The notes beneath the pieces are model-generated. The model was not told the origin of the DNA. It saw only the letters and a program-made list of their open reading frames with translations, and ran no database searches. 64,000 bases of DNA from DAOPKN01 sp035391225 (GTDB lineage Bacteria > Thermotogota > Thermotogae > MWEM01): assembly GCA_035391225.1 (NCBI GenBank), contig DAOPKN010000007.1, forward strand, positions 1 through 64,000, in the 5' to 3' direction. Positions 32,236 to 41,519 of this stretch are shown here, one piece after another (the first letter of the stretch is position 1; every line of letters starts with the position of its first letter). The position numbers were made by a program, and so were the translations under genes.

Positions 32236-34698
32236 CTATCCTTCCCGGATTTCGATCTGTTCACGGTTGAGGATCAACAAAACGCGGTCCAGGCAAGCCC
32301 GGATCTCTTCCTCGGATATCGTGTGGTCCAAGCTGCGCAACACAACGGAAAGAGTAATGCTGGTATACCCATCGGCAATTCCCTTGCCACGGTACACATC
32401 AATGATGCGCACTTTTTCCACCCCGGAAATCTCCGAAATGTCCTGGAGAATATGTCCCATCTCTTTCCCGCGCGGCACGAGTAGGGAAAAATCTTTCTTG
32501 CTCGCCGGGAAATTGGTACCTTGCACCGATTTCCATTCCATCTTGGTCTCCTCGCTCCAGTAATGGAGCCGTGCTACATCTACCTCACCAAAATAGACGG
32601 TTTGCTTGATGTCAAAATTACCCGCTACCTTCCTTTTCAGCCTTCCAAAAACACCAATGGCTTCTCCCCGTACCTCGATACGCGCAGCCTGAGCGGGATA
32701 GAGCACCGTGGCATAGGGATCCTCTCGCTCGATACGCGGTGTTTTCACGAACTCCGATGGGATGCGCATGTGCTGCAGCAACTCTTCCACGACCCCCTTG
32801 AGCGCAAAAAAATCCACTTCCCGATGGTCGGAGAAATCATCCGGGTTTTGCTTTCCCATCATCGCAAAACCCACCATCTCCTGTTCGTTGTACTCGTCCA
32901 CCTGGGGAGCAGCAGGAGCGCTGCGCTTTTGGAAGAGGTTGGCAAGCTCGAAAAGCTTGACATCGCTCACCTGGTGGGTAAAATTGTAGGAAAGCATGCG
33001 CAGGAAATTGGGAAGAAGGGTGGGGCGCAACACCGAAATTTCCTTCGAAAGCGGTTTGATCAATTCGATGGTTTGCTTTCTCCAGGGGTGTTCGGGTGGT
33101 AGGTGCAAACGCGAAAAATCTTCGGGATCAATGAGGGACAAGGAATACGTTTCATTGAACCCCGTTCCCAGGAAAAAGTTGCGGATTTCCAGGCGAAAAT
33201 CTTGGATGGGGCTCCGTCCCCGGCGTTTGGAACGTATCACCGGAAGGGTGGAAGCCACTTGGTCGTAGCCGTGGATGCGTCCAATTTCCTCCACCAGATC
33301 CACTTCCCGTTCAATGTCCGGACGAAAAGTGGGAATGCGGACGTTCCAGCGAACGCCCTCCGAGGAAGCCGCTGATTCCACGCCCATTCCCAGGTTCTTG
33401 AGGATGTTTTCGATTTGCTCGGAGGGAAGGGAAAAGCCCAAAAGCGCTTCCACCTTGCATTTTCGCAAGGAAACCTGCTTGGCTTCCATGGGATGCGGGA
33501 AAACATCGATGATCCCCTTGGAAACAGTCGCCCCGGTAACTTGTTGCAGTAGGTGTGCCAAGCGGCGCAGCACTTCCCGGTTGTTCCCCACGTCTACCCC
33601 ACGTTCAAAACGGTACCCCGCATCGGAAGTCAGGTTGAATTTCCGAAGCGTCCGCCGGATATTCACCGGGTTGAAACTGGCTACTTCCAGCAAAACCCTG
33701 CGCGTATCCGTTCCAATTCCGCTGCGTTCCCCTCCCATTACCCCGGCCAACGCCAGGGGGAACTGCCCGTCGGTAATCAGTAGTTCGTCCCCATCGAAAA
33801 CAAGCTCTTGTTCGTTCAGCAGGAGAAGTGTTTCCCCTTTCTTCGCGCGGCGAACCACCACGCGGGGGGAAGAGAGGCGATCCAGGTCGAAAGCGTGCAC
33901 CGGGTGCCCCATTTCGAGCAGGACGAAATTGGTGATGTCCACAACGTTGTTGATCGGGCGGAGGCCGGAGGCCACCAAGTGCCGCCGCAACCACAGCGGT
34001 GAAGGACCCACCTGCACGTTTTCCACGACCAACGAAGTGTAGCGGAAGCAGTTTTCCGAGTCTTCCACGGAAATGTCCACCAATTCGCCGGTGGGAGTTT
34101 CGGATTCGGCAAAGTCGATGGGGGGGGATTGCAACCTTCTTTCTCCGCGTGAAACAGCTTGCAATTCCCTTCCCAAACCAATCACACTGAGCTCATCGGG
34201 GCGGTTCGCCGTGACTTCACAATCGAACACGGAATCGTCCAAATCCCATTCGTAGAAAATGCGTGTTCCGGGGCGAAGGGAATCCGCGGCCTTGAAAACT
34301 TCCAAGGAACGATCCTCGAGCCCCAGTTCTTGCAGCGAACAAAGCATACCTTGCGATTCGATTCCCCGCATGGTCACTTTTTCGATTTTCTTGCCATCGA
34401 ACAACCGGCTTCCCACGGGGGCAAAAAGGACCTTTTGCCCTTCGCGCATGGTTCGGTCCGCGGTCAGCACGGTATGTTCCTCGTTCCCGGTGCTCACACG
34501 GCAAACCAAGAGCTGGTCTGCATTGGGATGGGGCTCGACGCGGGTGAGCACGCCCGAAACCACATTCTCCATTCCTTCCCAGGGTTTCTCAATGGATTCG
34601 ATGGAGGTGCCGCTTAAACTGAACATCTGTTCCAGTTCCCCGTCGGAAAGATCGGAAACCGGTATGTAGTGGTTCAACCATTTCTTTGATACGTACAT
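32236..34698 (-). CDS. pheT: Phenylalanyl-tRNA synthetase beta subunit
   Basis: 820 residues from the ATG at 34698 (AAGGAGCGAG upstream). Domains in order: the N-terminal tRNA-binding OB fold (about 40-150), B3/B4 editing domain (about 210-370, VVDITNFVLLEMGHPVHAFD), B5 (about 400-470), the catalytic-like core (about 480-690) and the C-terminal ferredoxin-like anticodon-binding domain (about 725-820; FPASKKDFSLLVP). With PheS it forms the (alpha-beta)2 enzyme that charges tRNA-Phe and edits mischarged Tyr. It begins 13 bases after pheS. No T-box or leader structure is apparent before the pair. Confidence 0.97.
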   Translation of the reverse strand: MYVSKKWLNHYIPVSDLSDGELEQMFSLSGTSIESIEKPWEGMENVVSGVLTRVEPHPNADQLLVCRVSTGNEEHTVLTADRTMREGQKVLFAPVGSRLFDGKKIEKVTMRGIESQGMLCSLQELGLEDRSLEVFKAADSLRPGTRIFYEWDLDDSVFDCEVTANRPDELSVIGLGRELQAVSRGERRLQSPPIDFAESETPTGELVDISVEDSENCFRYTSLVVENVQVGPSPLWLRRHLVASGLRPINNVVDITNFVLLEMGHPVHAFDLDRLSSPRVVVRRAKKGETLLLLNEQELVFDGDELLITDGQFPLALAGVMGGERSGIGTDTRRVLLEVASFNPVNIRRTLRKFNLTSDAGYRFERGVDVGNNREVLRRLAHLLQQVTGATVSKGIIDVFPHPMEAKQVSLRKCKVEALLGFSLPSEQIENILKNLGMGVESAASSEGVRWNVRIPTFRPDIEREVDLVEEIGRIHGYDQVASTLPVIRSKRRGRSPIQDFRLEIRNFFLGTGFNETYSLSLIDPEDFSRLHLPPEHPWRKQTIELIKPLSKEISVLRPTLLPNFLRMLSYNFTHQVSDVKLFELANLFQKRSAPAAPQVDEYNEQEMVGFAMMGKQNPDDFSDHREVDFFALKGVVEELLQHMRIPSEFVKTPRIEREDPYATVLYPAQAARIEVRGEAIGVFGRLKRKVAGNFDIKQTVYFGEVDVARLHYWSEETKMEWKSVQGTNFPASKKDFSLLVPRGKEMGHILQDISEISGVEKVRIIDVYRGKGIADGYTSITLSVVLRSLDHTISEEEIRACLDRVLLILNREQIEIREG

Positions 34699-34711
34699 GG
34701 GACTCGCTCCT

Positions 34712-35728
34712 TTACTCCTGTCGTAGAAAACGAATATCTCCTCGAACAAGATCGCGGATATCCGTCAAACCGTATTTCAAAGCCGTAATCCGGTCAATCC
34801 CCATACCGAAGGCAAAACCACTCCACTTCTCCGGATCGTATCCCACGGCCTTGAAAACGTTTGGGTCAACCATCCCTGCACCCAAAACCTCCAACCAACC
34901 CACCTGGCCATTTCGATCTTCCCACGAAACATCGACCTCGAAGCTCGGTTCGGTGAAGGGGAAGAAACTGGGGCGAAGGCGAATGGTTTTCTTGGATCCA
35001 AACATCTGGAGCACGAAGTGCTCCAACGTTCCCTTCAAATCGGTGACGCTGATGCCTTCGTCCACGACCAACCCTTCAAACTGCGAAAACATGGGAAGGT
35101 GTGTGGCATCGTAATCGCTTCGGTACACCTTTCCAGGGGCTACGATGGCAAGCGGGGGGGCTTCTTTCTCCATGGTTCGGATTTGCACGGGTGAGGTGTG
35201 CGTGCGCAGAAGGAATTGATCGGGTTCAATGTAGAAACTATCGTGTTCGTCCCTGGCGGGATGCCATTCCGGGGTGTTCAACGCCTCGAAATTGTAAAAC
35301 ACGTGCTCGATCTCGGGGCCTTCCATGACCCGGTAGCCCAGGGAAAGGAAAATGTCCTCCATTTGGCGCTGGGTTTTCTTGACCAAGTGTTCAAACCCCA
35401 CTCGCGTGCGCGCCCCGGGAAGGGTTGTGTCTTCCCAAAGCGATTCTTCGTACCGTTCCTCTTCCCGGCAGGCCAATTGTTCCTTGGCACTTTCCAGAAG
35501 CTCTTGGATCTCTTGCTTGACCTGGTTGGCTTTTTCCCCGACGATCGGGCGTTGTTCAGCGGGGATCTTGCCAAGTTGCTTGAGGAAACGGGTGGTCAGA
35601 ACACCCTTTTTTCCCAGGAATTGGACCCGCAACCTTTCGAGCTCCGCAACCTCTTGGGCCTTTTCGAGCTCTTGGCGTGCCTGCAAGGCAAACGAATCCA
35701 TTTGTTCCATCAAAACTTGGTATTCCAT
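34712..35728 (-). CDS. pheS: Phenylalanyl-tRNA synthetase alpha subunit
   Basis: 338 residues from the ATG at 35728 with GGGAGG upstream. An N-terminal coiled coil (about 1-85) contacts the tRNA. The class II catalytic domain follows, with motif 2 around VYRSDYDATHLPMF (FSQFEGLVVD after it) and motif 3 GFAFGMGIDRITAL close to the C-terminus. The C-terminus RDLVRGDIRFLRQE is family-typical. It makes Phe-tRNA with PheT. It starts 37 bases after purH, so the ahcY-purH-pheS-pheT series is probably one transcript, although a local promoter cannot be excluded. Confidence 0.97.
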   Translation of the reverse strand: MEYQVLMEQMDSFALQARQELEKAQEVAELERLRVQFLGKKGVLTTRFLKQLGKIPAEQRPIVGEKANQVKQEIQELLESAKEQLACREEERYEESLWEDTTLPGARTRVGFEHLVKKTQRQMEDIFLSLGYRVMEGPEIEHVFYNFEALNTPEWHPARDEHDSFYIEPDQFLLRTHTSPVQIRTMEKEAPPLAIVAPGKVYRSDYDATHLPMFSQFEGLVVDEGISVTDLKGTLEHFVLQMFGSKKTIRLRPSFFPFTEPSFEVDVSWEDRNGQVGWLEVLGAGMVDPNVFKAVGYDPEKWSGFAFGMGIDRITALKYGLTDIRDLVRGDIRFLRQE

Positions 35729-35765
35729 GAAAAATGAACCTCCCTTGTTGTCTTTTCTGGTAGGG

Positions 35766-37292
35766 TTACCCGCTAAAATGCCTTCGGTTGGTTTGCAAAA
35801 AGGCCACGTTTTTCTGCTGCAGCAAGTCGGAAATCTTGGGGCCTGGTGCACGAAACCCCGGTGCCACTATGCCACGCACACCCGATTCGAGGATACGGAT
35901 CATCAACTCGTCGTTGGTGATTTCACCATCAGACGCCAAAACCGCCCCATCCAGCGAATATCCTGCACGCAACGCCATGCTCTGTGCCAGCGCAAAGGCG
36001 TCCTCGCGGAGCATCTGCCCGGCTCCAATTCCAATCGTGCAGTTGTCTTTGAACAAGACAATGGAATCGGAAGAGATGTTCTTGGAGATCAGGAAAGCCT
36101 GTTCCATCCAGGCTGCCAAAAACGGATCGGAGGGCTCGGTACCCGCCCATTTCATGTGACCGATGAATTGTTTCTTGTCCCGCTCCTGCACCAAAAAGGA
36201 CCCGTCCAGGTAGTGGTATTCCCAATCCGAAAGCGCCCACGGGGAAAAAGAAACCAAAGTTTGGTGGGACTCCCTGGAGAACAGTGCCATTGCATCGGAA
36301 TCAAACGAAGGAGCGGCAATCATGTCATAAGGAAAGCGATACAGCTGTTTCGCCCTTTCCAGGGTGACCGGTTCCGTGGTGAGGAAGGTTCCTCCCTTGA
36401 TTTCCAAAACCCGGTGTAGGTTTTCCAGGGGTTCCACCCGCTCGATTCCCTCTCCCGTTTGCACGATCAACGGGTTTTTGTGGCGCACGAGCACGTTGCA
36501 GGGGATTTCGAGCTCCCCCGAAAGCCGGATGGCATTGTACAGGTCCCGGAAAGCGTTGAATGTCTGGTGCTCCCCTTGCAAAACGTCCACGTGGCAGAAA
36601 AGGTTGTCCGTTTCCACGATGCGTGCTACGTACGCGTCTTGGTGGGGGTTCTCACCGTAGCGCAATTCCCGTTCGCGTTCCAGGGTGATGTGGGAGAATT
36701 TCTCCTGGGCAAACAGCAGCGATAGCAGGCTATGCACTTGTGCGTCGTAGTGCATGGTGGAGTAAAACGCCTTGAGTGCGAATACCCGGCGCTCTTGGAG
36801 CGTAACATCCCCGCATTCCTGCAGGGATTGCACAACGCTCGGATAATCCTTTGGATCCACCAAAACCACCACGCTACGGTAGTTCTTGGCACCTGCCCGC
36901 AGCAGGTTTTGCCCCCCGATGTCCAGGTTCTCCAGTAATTCCTTTTCGTCACGGGAATGCCGGGCCATTTCGGGGAAGGGTTGGGGGTTGATCACCAACA
37001 AGTCGATGGGAGGGAAAGCGAATTGTTCGAGCTGCTCCATGTGTTCCTTGGAGGATCTGTCCGCCAGAACACCCGCGGCGATCTTGGGGTGAATGGTTTT
37101 CACCCGCCCGTCCAAGATACTTTGCTGGCCCGTGAAATCCGCAACGGAACGTACCGGAATGCCATTCTCCACGAGGATTTCGTAACTTCCTTCCGTGGCC
37201 AGGAGTTCCACTCCCATGCTCGCAAGGGATCGGGAGAACTCCACGATCCCGGTCTTGTCAAAAACGCTGATCAGCGCCCTCTGCACATTCAT
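35766..37292 (-). CDS. purH: Bifunctional AICAR transformylase / IMP cyclohydrolase, divergent
   Basis: 508 residues from the ATG at 37292. The N-terminal IMP cyclohydrolase part has ALISVFDKTGIVEF and the GRVKTIHPKI loop. The AICAR formyltransferase part has RYGENPHQ and RHKNP, the equivalent of the usual KHxNPCG. Together they catalyse the last two steps of purine synthesis. It departs from textbook PurH: the loop after KTIHPKI is AAGVLAD instead of HGG, the Cys-Gly after the catalytic His-x-Asn-Pro is missing, and the usual ASDAFFPF reads ASDGEITNDEL. Thermotogales have a shortened PurH, and this may belong to that branch. It starts five bases after ahcY. Confidence 0.9.
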   Translation of the reverse strand: MNVQRALISVFDKTGIVEFSRSLASMGVELLATEGSYEILVENGIPVRSVADFTGQQSILDGRVKTIHPKIAAGVLADRSSKEHMEQLEQFAFPPIDLLVINPQPFPEMARHSRDEKELLENLDIGGQNLLRAGAKNYRSVVVLVDPKDYPSVVQSLQECGDVTLQERRVFALKAFYSTMHYDAQVHSLLSLLFAQEKFSHITLERERELRYGENPHQDAYVARIVETDNLFCHVDVLQGEHQTFNAFRDLYNAIRLSGELEIPCNVLVRHKNPLIVQTGEGIERVEPLENLHRVLEIKGGTFLTTEPVTLERAKQLYRFPYDMIAAPSFDSDAMALFSRESHQTLVSFSPWALSDWEYHYLDGSFLVQERDKKQFIGHMKWAGTEPSDPFLAAWMEQAFLISKNISSDSIVLFKDNCTIGIGAGQMLREDAFALAQSMALRAGYSLDGAVLASDGEITNDELMIRILESGVRGIVAPGFRAPGPKISDLLQQKNVAFLQTNRRHFSG

Positions 37293-37297
37293 GGGCG

Positions 37298-38515
37298 TCA
37301 CCAACTTCCCAGGTATTTTTTCTGCTCCTCCGTTAGCGAATCGATGTGCACTCCCATGGATGCCAGTTTCATCGAGGCAACCTCCATGTCGATCTCCAGG
37401 GGTACATCGAAGCAATGGGGTTGCAGTTTTCCCCGGTTTCTCCAAAGGTACAACAGGCTCATCAGCTGCACGGCGAAGGAAGTATCCATGATTTCAATGG
37501 GGTGCCCATCCGCAGCCGCCAAGTTCACGAGCCTTCCCTGGCCCACCACGTACAGGAAATTGCCGTTTTCCAAGCGATATCCCCACACGTTGGTGCGGGC
37601 TTCCACTTCCTCCGTGGCCATTTCCCGCAGTTGTTTCATGGAGATTTCCACGTCGAAATGCCCCGCATTGGCCAGTATGGCTCCATCTTTCATGGCCAGG
37701 AAGTGTTCCTTCACGATCACGTTGATATCCCCGGTCACGGTCACGAAAATATCTCCGAGGGGTGCCGCGTCCTGCATTTTCATCACCGAGAAACCATCCA
37801 TGAGTGCTTCGATGGCTTTCACCGGATCCACTTCGGTGACGATGACCTTGGCTCCCAATCCCTTCGCCCGCATGGCAACCCCTTTTCCACACCAGCCGTA
37901 ACCACCCACGACAACCGTCTTCCCGGTAATCGCAACGTTGGTACTGCGGATGATTCCATCCCATGTGGACTGCCCCGTTCCATACCGGTTGTCAAAAAGG
38001 TACTTCATCATGCCGTTATTGGCCGCGATGGCAGGGACCGAAAGTTTCCCCGCAGCGTCCAGCGCCTTGAGCCGATGTACGCCCGTTGTGGTTTCCTCGG
38101 AAATTCCCTGGAGGTTTTGCAGAAGATCGGTTCGCTCGGTGTGCACGATGGTTGCCAAATCTCCGCCATCGTCGAGTATCAAGTGGGGTTCGAGGTCCAG
38201 CACACGGTACAGGTTCTTGCGAAACTCCGCGTCGTCAAACGTCCTCTTGGCAAAAACGGTGACGCCGAACTGCTCTGCCAGTGCCAGCGCAACGTCATCT
38301 TGCGTGGAAAGGGGGTTGGAACCTGTCACCCATACTTCTGCACCCAGGCTCTTCACGGCACGTGCAAGGTTTGCCGTTTTGGCTTCCAGATGGCAACACA
38401 CCACAACCTTCGAACCCTGAAAAGGCTGCTCCTGCCTGTATTTTTCCACCAGCTCACGCAACACGGGCATGTACTTCCATGCCCACTCCATTTTTTTCTT
38501 GCCAAGTTCCAACAC
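37298..38515 (-). CDS. ahcY: Adenosylhomocysteinase
   Basis: 405 residues from a GTG at 38515, with AAGGAGGAG upstream. It hydrolyses S-adenosylhomocysteine to homocysteine and adenosine with bound NAD. Seen: CCHLEAKTANL, VTGSNPLSTQDDVA, LDDGGDL (substrate-binding Asp), the NAD loop GYGWCGKGVAMRAKGLG, and NAGHFDVEI. The protein ends soon after GHPIEIMDTSFAVQ and lacks the C-terminal Lys/Tyr lid that reaches the partner's NAD in most bacterial and animal enzymes. This short form is known from archaea and Thermotogota. The gene begins the minus-strand series to fur, and its promoter overlaps the divergent one of the DUF89 phosphatase. Confidence 0.95.
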   Translation of the reverse strand: MLELGKKKMEWAWKYMPVLRELVEKYRQEQPFQGSKVVVCCHLEAKTANLARAVKSLGAEVWVTGSNPLSTQDDVALALAEQFGVTVFAKRTFDDAEFRKNLYRVLDLEPHLILDDGGDLATIVHTERTDLLQNLQGISEETTTGVHRLKALDAAGKLSVPAIAANNGMMKYLFDNRYGTGQSTWDGIIRSTNVAITGKTVVVGGYGWCGKGVAMRAKGLGAKVIVTEVDPVKAIEALMDGFSVMKMQDAAPLGDIFVTVTGDINVIVKEHFLAMKDGAILANAGHFDVEISMKQLREMATEEVEARTNVWGYRLENGNFLYVVGQGRLVNLAAADGHPIEIMDTSFAVQLMSLLYLWRNRGKLQPHCFDVPLEIDMEVASMKLASMGVHIDSLTEEQKKYLGSW

Positions 38516-38593
38516 GTTTTCTCCTCCTTCTGCGGGCAAGGGCCCAGCTTTTCCATAGCAAAAAAACGGAAGGATGGGTCCTCCCGCGTCCTT

Positions 38594-38618
38594 ATTTTAC
38601 CACAACTTGTGGTATAAT
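38594..38618. promoter_or_regulatory. Overlapping divergent promoters of ahcY and DUF89 with a 15-base palindrome
   Basis: Minus-strand extended -10 TGGTAAAAT (38602 down to 38594) and plus-strand TGGTATAAT (38610-38618) are back to back. The bases between form the perfect palindrome ACCACAA-C-TTGTGGT (38599-38613). The palindrome extends beyond what the two TGG elements require, so a regulator may bind there. Either way the two polymerases cannot both bind at once. Confidence 0.65.
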
Positions 38619-38667
38619 CTTCCGAATTTTGCGGCATCAAAAGGGCTACGGCCCGGGAAGGAAGCAC

Positions 38668-39543
38668 ATGGATTTTTTCCCCGACTGCATTCCCTGCCAC
38701 GTACTGCAAGCGCAGCGTATTACCCGGAAACTCCACCTTGACCACTCCCAAAGCATGCTTTTTTACCAGCAGGTGTGCAAGGACCTTTCCACCGCACCCC
38801 TTACCATTACCCCGGTGGAAATGGCAGCGCTCGTGTACGATACAGCGGAAAAGATGTTCGGCACTTCCAACGTGTTCGAAAGCGAAAAGAAACGAAGTAA
38901 CGAGATTGCGGAGAAGATCGTGTTGGACCTCCAGCAAACGCTGGATTTCGCGGCCCAGCCCCTGTCCTTTTTTGCCCGTGTGGCCGCGGCGGGTAACCTG
39001 ATCGATCTGGGCGCAAGGGATGTTGATTTCCACTTGGTGGAGGAAGAAATCTTGCACAAGGTGGAAAGCATGCAGTTTGCCAAGGATCGTTTTGCCCATT
39101 TCGAGCAGGGCTGCTCCACCGCCAACCAACTGCTGTACCTGCTGGATAACGCGGGGGAAGTGGTTTTTGACCGCTTGTTCCTCGAGCAAATCCACATGCG
39201 CTTTCCCCGGTTGCCGTTACTTGCCGCCACGCGCGGCAGGCCGGTGATCAACGATGTCTCTTTCCAAGATGCCAGCGAACTGGGGTTCCCGGAGTACGTG
39301 GCGTTGCTCGATTCGGGGTCTCCCTACCCGGGAACGGTGTTGCGGGCAGTGCATCCTGCCTTTTCCCACCACTTTGAAAAAGCGGATTTGGTGGTTTCCA
39401 AGGGCCAGGGGAATTTCGAAGGATTGAGCAAGGAGCAGAAACCAGGCCTTTTCTTCTGCCTCACGGTGAAATGCCAAACCATTGCCGATTTTCTCGGGTT
39501 GGAACAGGGTGACGTGATTTTCACCGACCAGCCCTTTGCCTAA
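38668..39543 (+). CDS. DUF89 / ARMT1-like damage-control phosphatase
   Basis: 291 residues from the ATG at 38668 behind GGGAAGGAAG. MDFFPDCIPCHVLQA gives the N-terminal cysteines of the archaeal-type DUF89 branch. LLDNAGEVVFD is the metal/phosphate motif with conserved Asp-Asn, and KGQGNFEGL the second active-site block. Members are metal-dependent phosphatases that remove harmful or misdirected phosphometabolites such as fructose-1-phosphate and 4'-phosphopantetheine forms. The exact substrate of this branch is not known to me. It is divergent from ahcY with a shared promoter region, and its stop overlaps that of uvrB by four bases. A link between SAH recycling and metabolite repair is only suggested by this arrangement. 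Confidence 0.85.
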   Translation: MDFFPDCIPCHVLQAQRITRKLHLDHSQSMLFYQQVCKDLSTAPLTITPVEMAALVYDTAEKMFGTSNVFESEKKRSNEIAEKIVLDLQQTLDFAAQPLSFFARVAAAGNLIDLGARDVDFHLVEEEILHKVESMQFAKDRFAHFEQGCSTANQLLYLLDNAGEVVFDRLFLEQIHMRFPRLPLLAATRGRPVINDVSFQDASELGFPEYVALLDSGSPYPGTVLRAVHPAFSHHFEKADLVVSKGQGNFEGLSKEQKPGLFFCLTVKCQTIADFLGLEQGDVIFTDQPFA

Positions 39544-41519
39544 CCGTTCTTCAGGCGGAAATACTCGTCTCGCAGCCGCGCGGCGTCTTCGAAGCGAAGT
39601 TCCTCGGCGGCTTTTTTCATCTCCTCCTGCAGGATTTCCAGGTAGCTGCCCGTGTCCAGCGACTCGGCCATTTTCAGTACTTCCCGGGTCTCGCTGGATA
39701 CTTCCAGCTCTTCTTCTTCCGGTGCACGGAAACTGGCGAACATGTCGTTCTCGATGGCCTTCTTGATCGTTTGGGGAGTAATCCCGTGGCGTTCGTTGTA
39801 GGAGAGCTGTATGTCCCGGCGGCGATTGGTTTCCTCGATCGTGCGCTTCATGGCCGGGGTGAGATGGTCGCCGTACATGACCACTTTTCCATTCACGTTT
39901 CGCGCGGCCCGCCCCACGATTTGGATCAGGGTCGTCTCGGAGCGCAGGAAACCTTCCTTGTCGGCGTCCAAGATGGCCACGAGCGATACTTCCGGCAAGT
40001 CAAGCCCTTCCCGCAAAAGGTTTATCCCCACCACAACTTCCACGTCACCCCGGCGCAGCTTCTTGAGCACTTCCACACGCTCCACCGTTCCCAGTTCGGA
40101 ATGCAGATACAGCGCCCGAACACCCAGTTCTTGCAGGTAATCGCTCAGACGCTCCGCCATGCTCTTGGTCAAGGTTAATACCAGCGCCCGCTCTCCACGG
40201 GCACGCAACGAACGGATTTCCTCCAGAAGGTCATCCACCTGGTTTTCCGATGGCTTGACCACGATCTGCGGATCCACCAGACCGGTGGGCCGGATGATTT
40301 GCTCCACGATCGCACCAGAGCGCTCCCGCTCGTAGTTTCCCGGGGTAGCCGAATTGAAGATGATCTGGCCGGTTTTCGCCAGGAATTCCTCGAACACCAA
40401 GGGGCGGTTGTCGAAGGCCGAGGGCAAACGGAACCCATATTCCACGAGGTTTTTCTTGCGGGCACGGTCTCCACGGAACATGGCCTGCAGTTGCGGAATG
40501 GAGATGTGGGATTCGTCCACGAAGGTCAAAAAATCGCGGTCGAAGTAGTCCAGCAACGTCCACGGTGCATCACCGGGGTCCCTGCTGTCGAAGTAGCGGG
40601 AGTAGTTCTCGATTCCCTCGCAGTATCCCAGCTCCTGCAACATTTCCATGTCCTGGCGTGTCCGTTGCTCGATGCGCTGTGCCTCCAACAACTTGTTCTT
40701 GGAGCGGAACTCTGCCAGCTGGGCCTCCAGGTCCTGTTCGATGCGCTCCATGGCTTGCTGGATCTTTTGCTCCGTGGTAATGAATTCGCGTGCGGGGTAG
40801 ATGATGATCTTGTCGAACGGTTCCAGGGGGTTGCGGTTCAAAGGATCAAAGCTATAGATGCGTTCCACCTCGTCATCGAAGAATTCCACGCGAATCCCCA
40901 CTTCTTCGTACCCGGGGAAAATATCCAGTGCCTCCCCCTTCATCTGGAACGTTCCGCCCTTGAACACATCTTCCGAGCGCGTGTACTGGATTTGGGAGAG
41001 GAGCAGGCCGATATCGCGGCGGGAGTAGCGCTTGCCGACTTCGAGGAACAGGTTGGTGTTCTTGAAATCCACGGGATCCCCGGAGGGATAAATACAGGAA
41101 ACGCTGGACACCACGATCACATCCCGGCGGGTGATCACCGACTTCATCGCGGACAAACGCATACGCTGGATGATGTCGTTGATCTGGGACTCCTTTTCCA
41201 CGTACAGGTCCCGGGTGGGGATGTATGCTTCTGGCTGGTAATAGTCGTAGTAACTGATGAAGAACTCCACGCAGTTTTCCGGGAAAAACTCCTTGAACTC
41301 CCGGTACAGTTGTGCTGCCAAGGTTTTGTTCGGGGAAATCACCAGCGCAGGGCGATTCAGGCGCGCAACGGTATGCGCCATGGTGAACGTTTTCCCAGAT
41401 CCGGTCACCCCCAGCAAGGTTTGGAAGTGGTTTTGCTGTTGCAGAGAGGCACAAAGGCGATCGATTGCCTCGGGCTGGTCACCCGAAGGCAGGAACGCAG
41501 AATTGATCTTAAAATCCAT
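39540..41519 (-). CDS. uvrB: Excinuclease ABC subunit B
   Basis: 659 residues. Walker A GVTGSGKT (near residue 38), the damage-probing beta-hairpin around YYDYYQPEAYIP, Walker B FVDESH, the second motor domain (LREGLDLPEVSLVAILDAD, QIVGRAARN) and a C-terminal UVR domain (EEMKKAAEELRFEDAARLRDEY) that recruits UvrC are all present. UvrB verifies lesions handed over by UvrA and positions UvrC. It is the last gene of the glmM-uvrA-DUF47-mazG-uvrB series and overlaps mazG by 11 bases. Having uvrA and uvrB three genes apart in one operon gives co-expression without an SOS box that I can see. Confidence 0.97.
   Translation of the reverse strand: MDFKINSAFLPSGDQPEAIDRLCASLQQQNHFQTLLGVTGSGKTFTMAHTVARLNRPALVISPNKTLAAQLYREFKEFFPENCVEFFISYYDYYQPEAYIPTRDLYVEKESQINDIIQRMRLSAMKSVITRRDVIVVSSVSCIYPSGDPVDFKNTNLFLEVGKRYSRRDIGLLLSQIQYTRSEDVFKGGTFQMKGEALDIFPGYEEVGIRVEFFDDEVERIYSFDPLNRNPLEPFDKIIIYPAREFITTEQKIQQAMERIEQDLEAQLAEFRSKNKLLEAQRIEQRTRQDMEMLQELGYCEGIENYSRYFDSRDPGDAPWTLLDYFDRDFLTFVDESHISIPQLQAMFRGDRARKKNLVEYGFRLPSAFDNRPLVFEEFLAKTGQIIFNSATPGNYERERSGAIVEQIIRPTGLVDPQIVVKPSENQVDDLLEEIRSLRARGERALVLTLTKSMAERLSDYLQELGVRALYLHSELGTVERVEVLKKLRRGDVEVVVGINLLREGLDLPEVSLVAILDADKEGFLRSETTLIQIVGRAARNVNGKVVMYGDHLTPAMKRTIEETNRRRDIQLSYNERHGITPQTIKKAIENDMFASFRAPEEEELEVSSETREVLKMAESLDTGSYLEILQEEMKKAAEELRFEDAARLRDEYFRLKNG

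Noticed and set aside
35729..35765. T-box or other leader before pheS
   Set aside because: Only 37 bases separate purH and pheS, too short for a T-box, and no stem loop is evident.
37293..37297. Purine riboswitch before purH
   Set aside because: Only five bases separate ahcY and purH; nothing can be encoded there.
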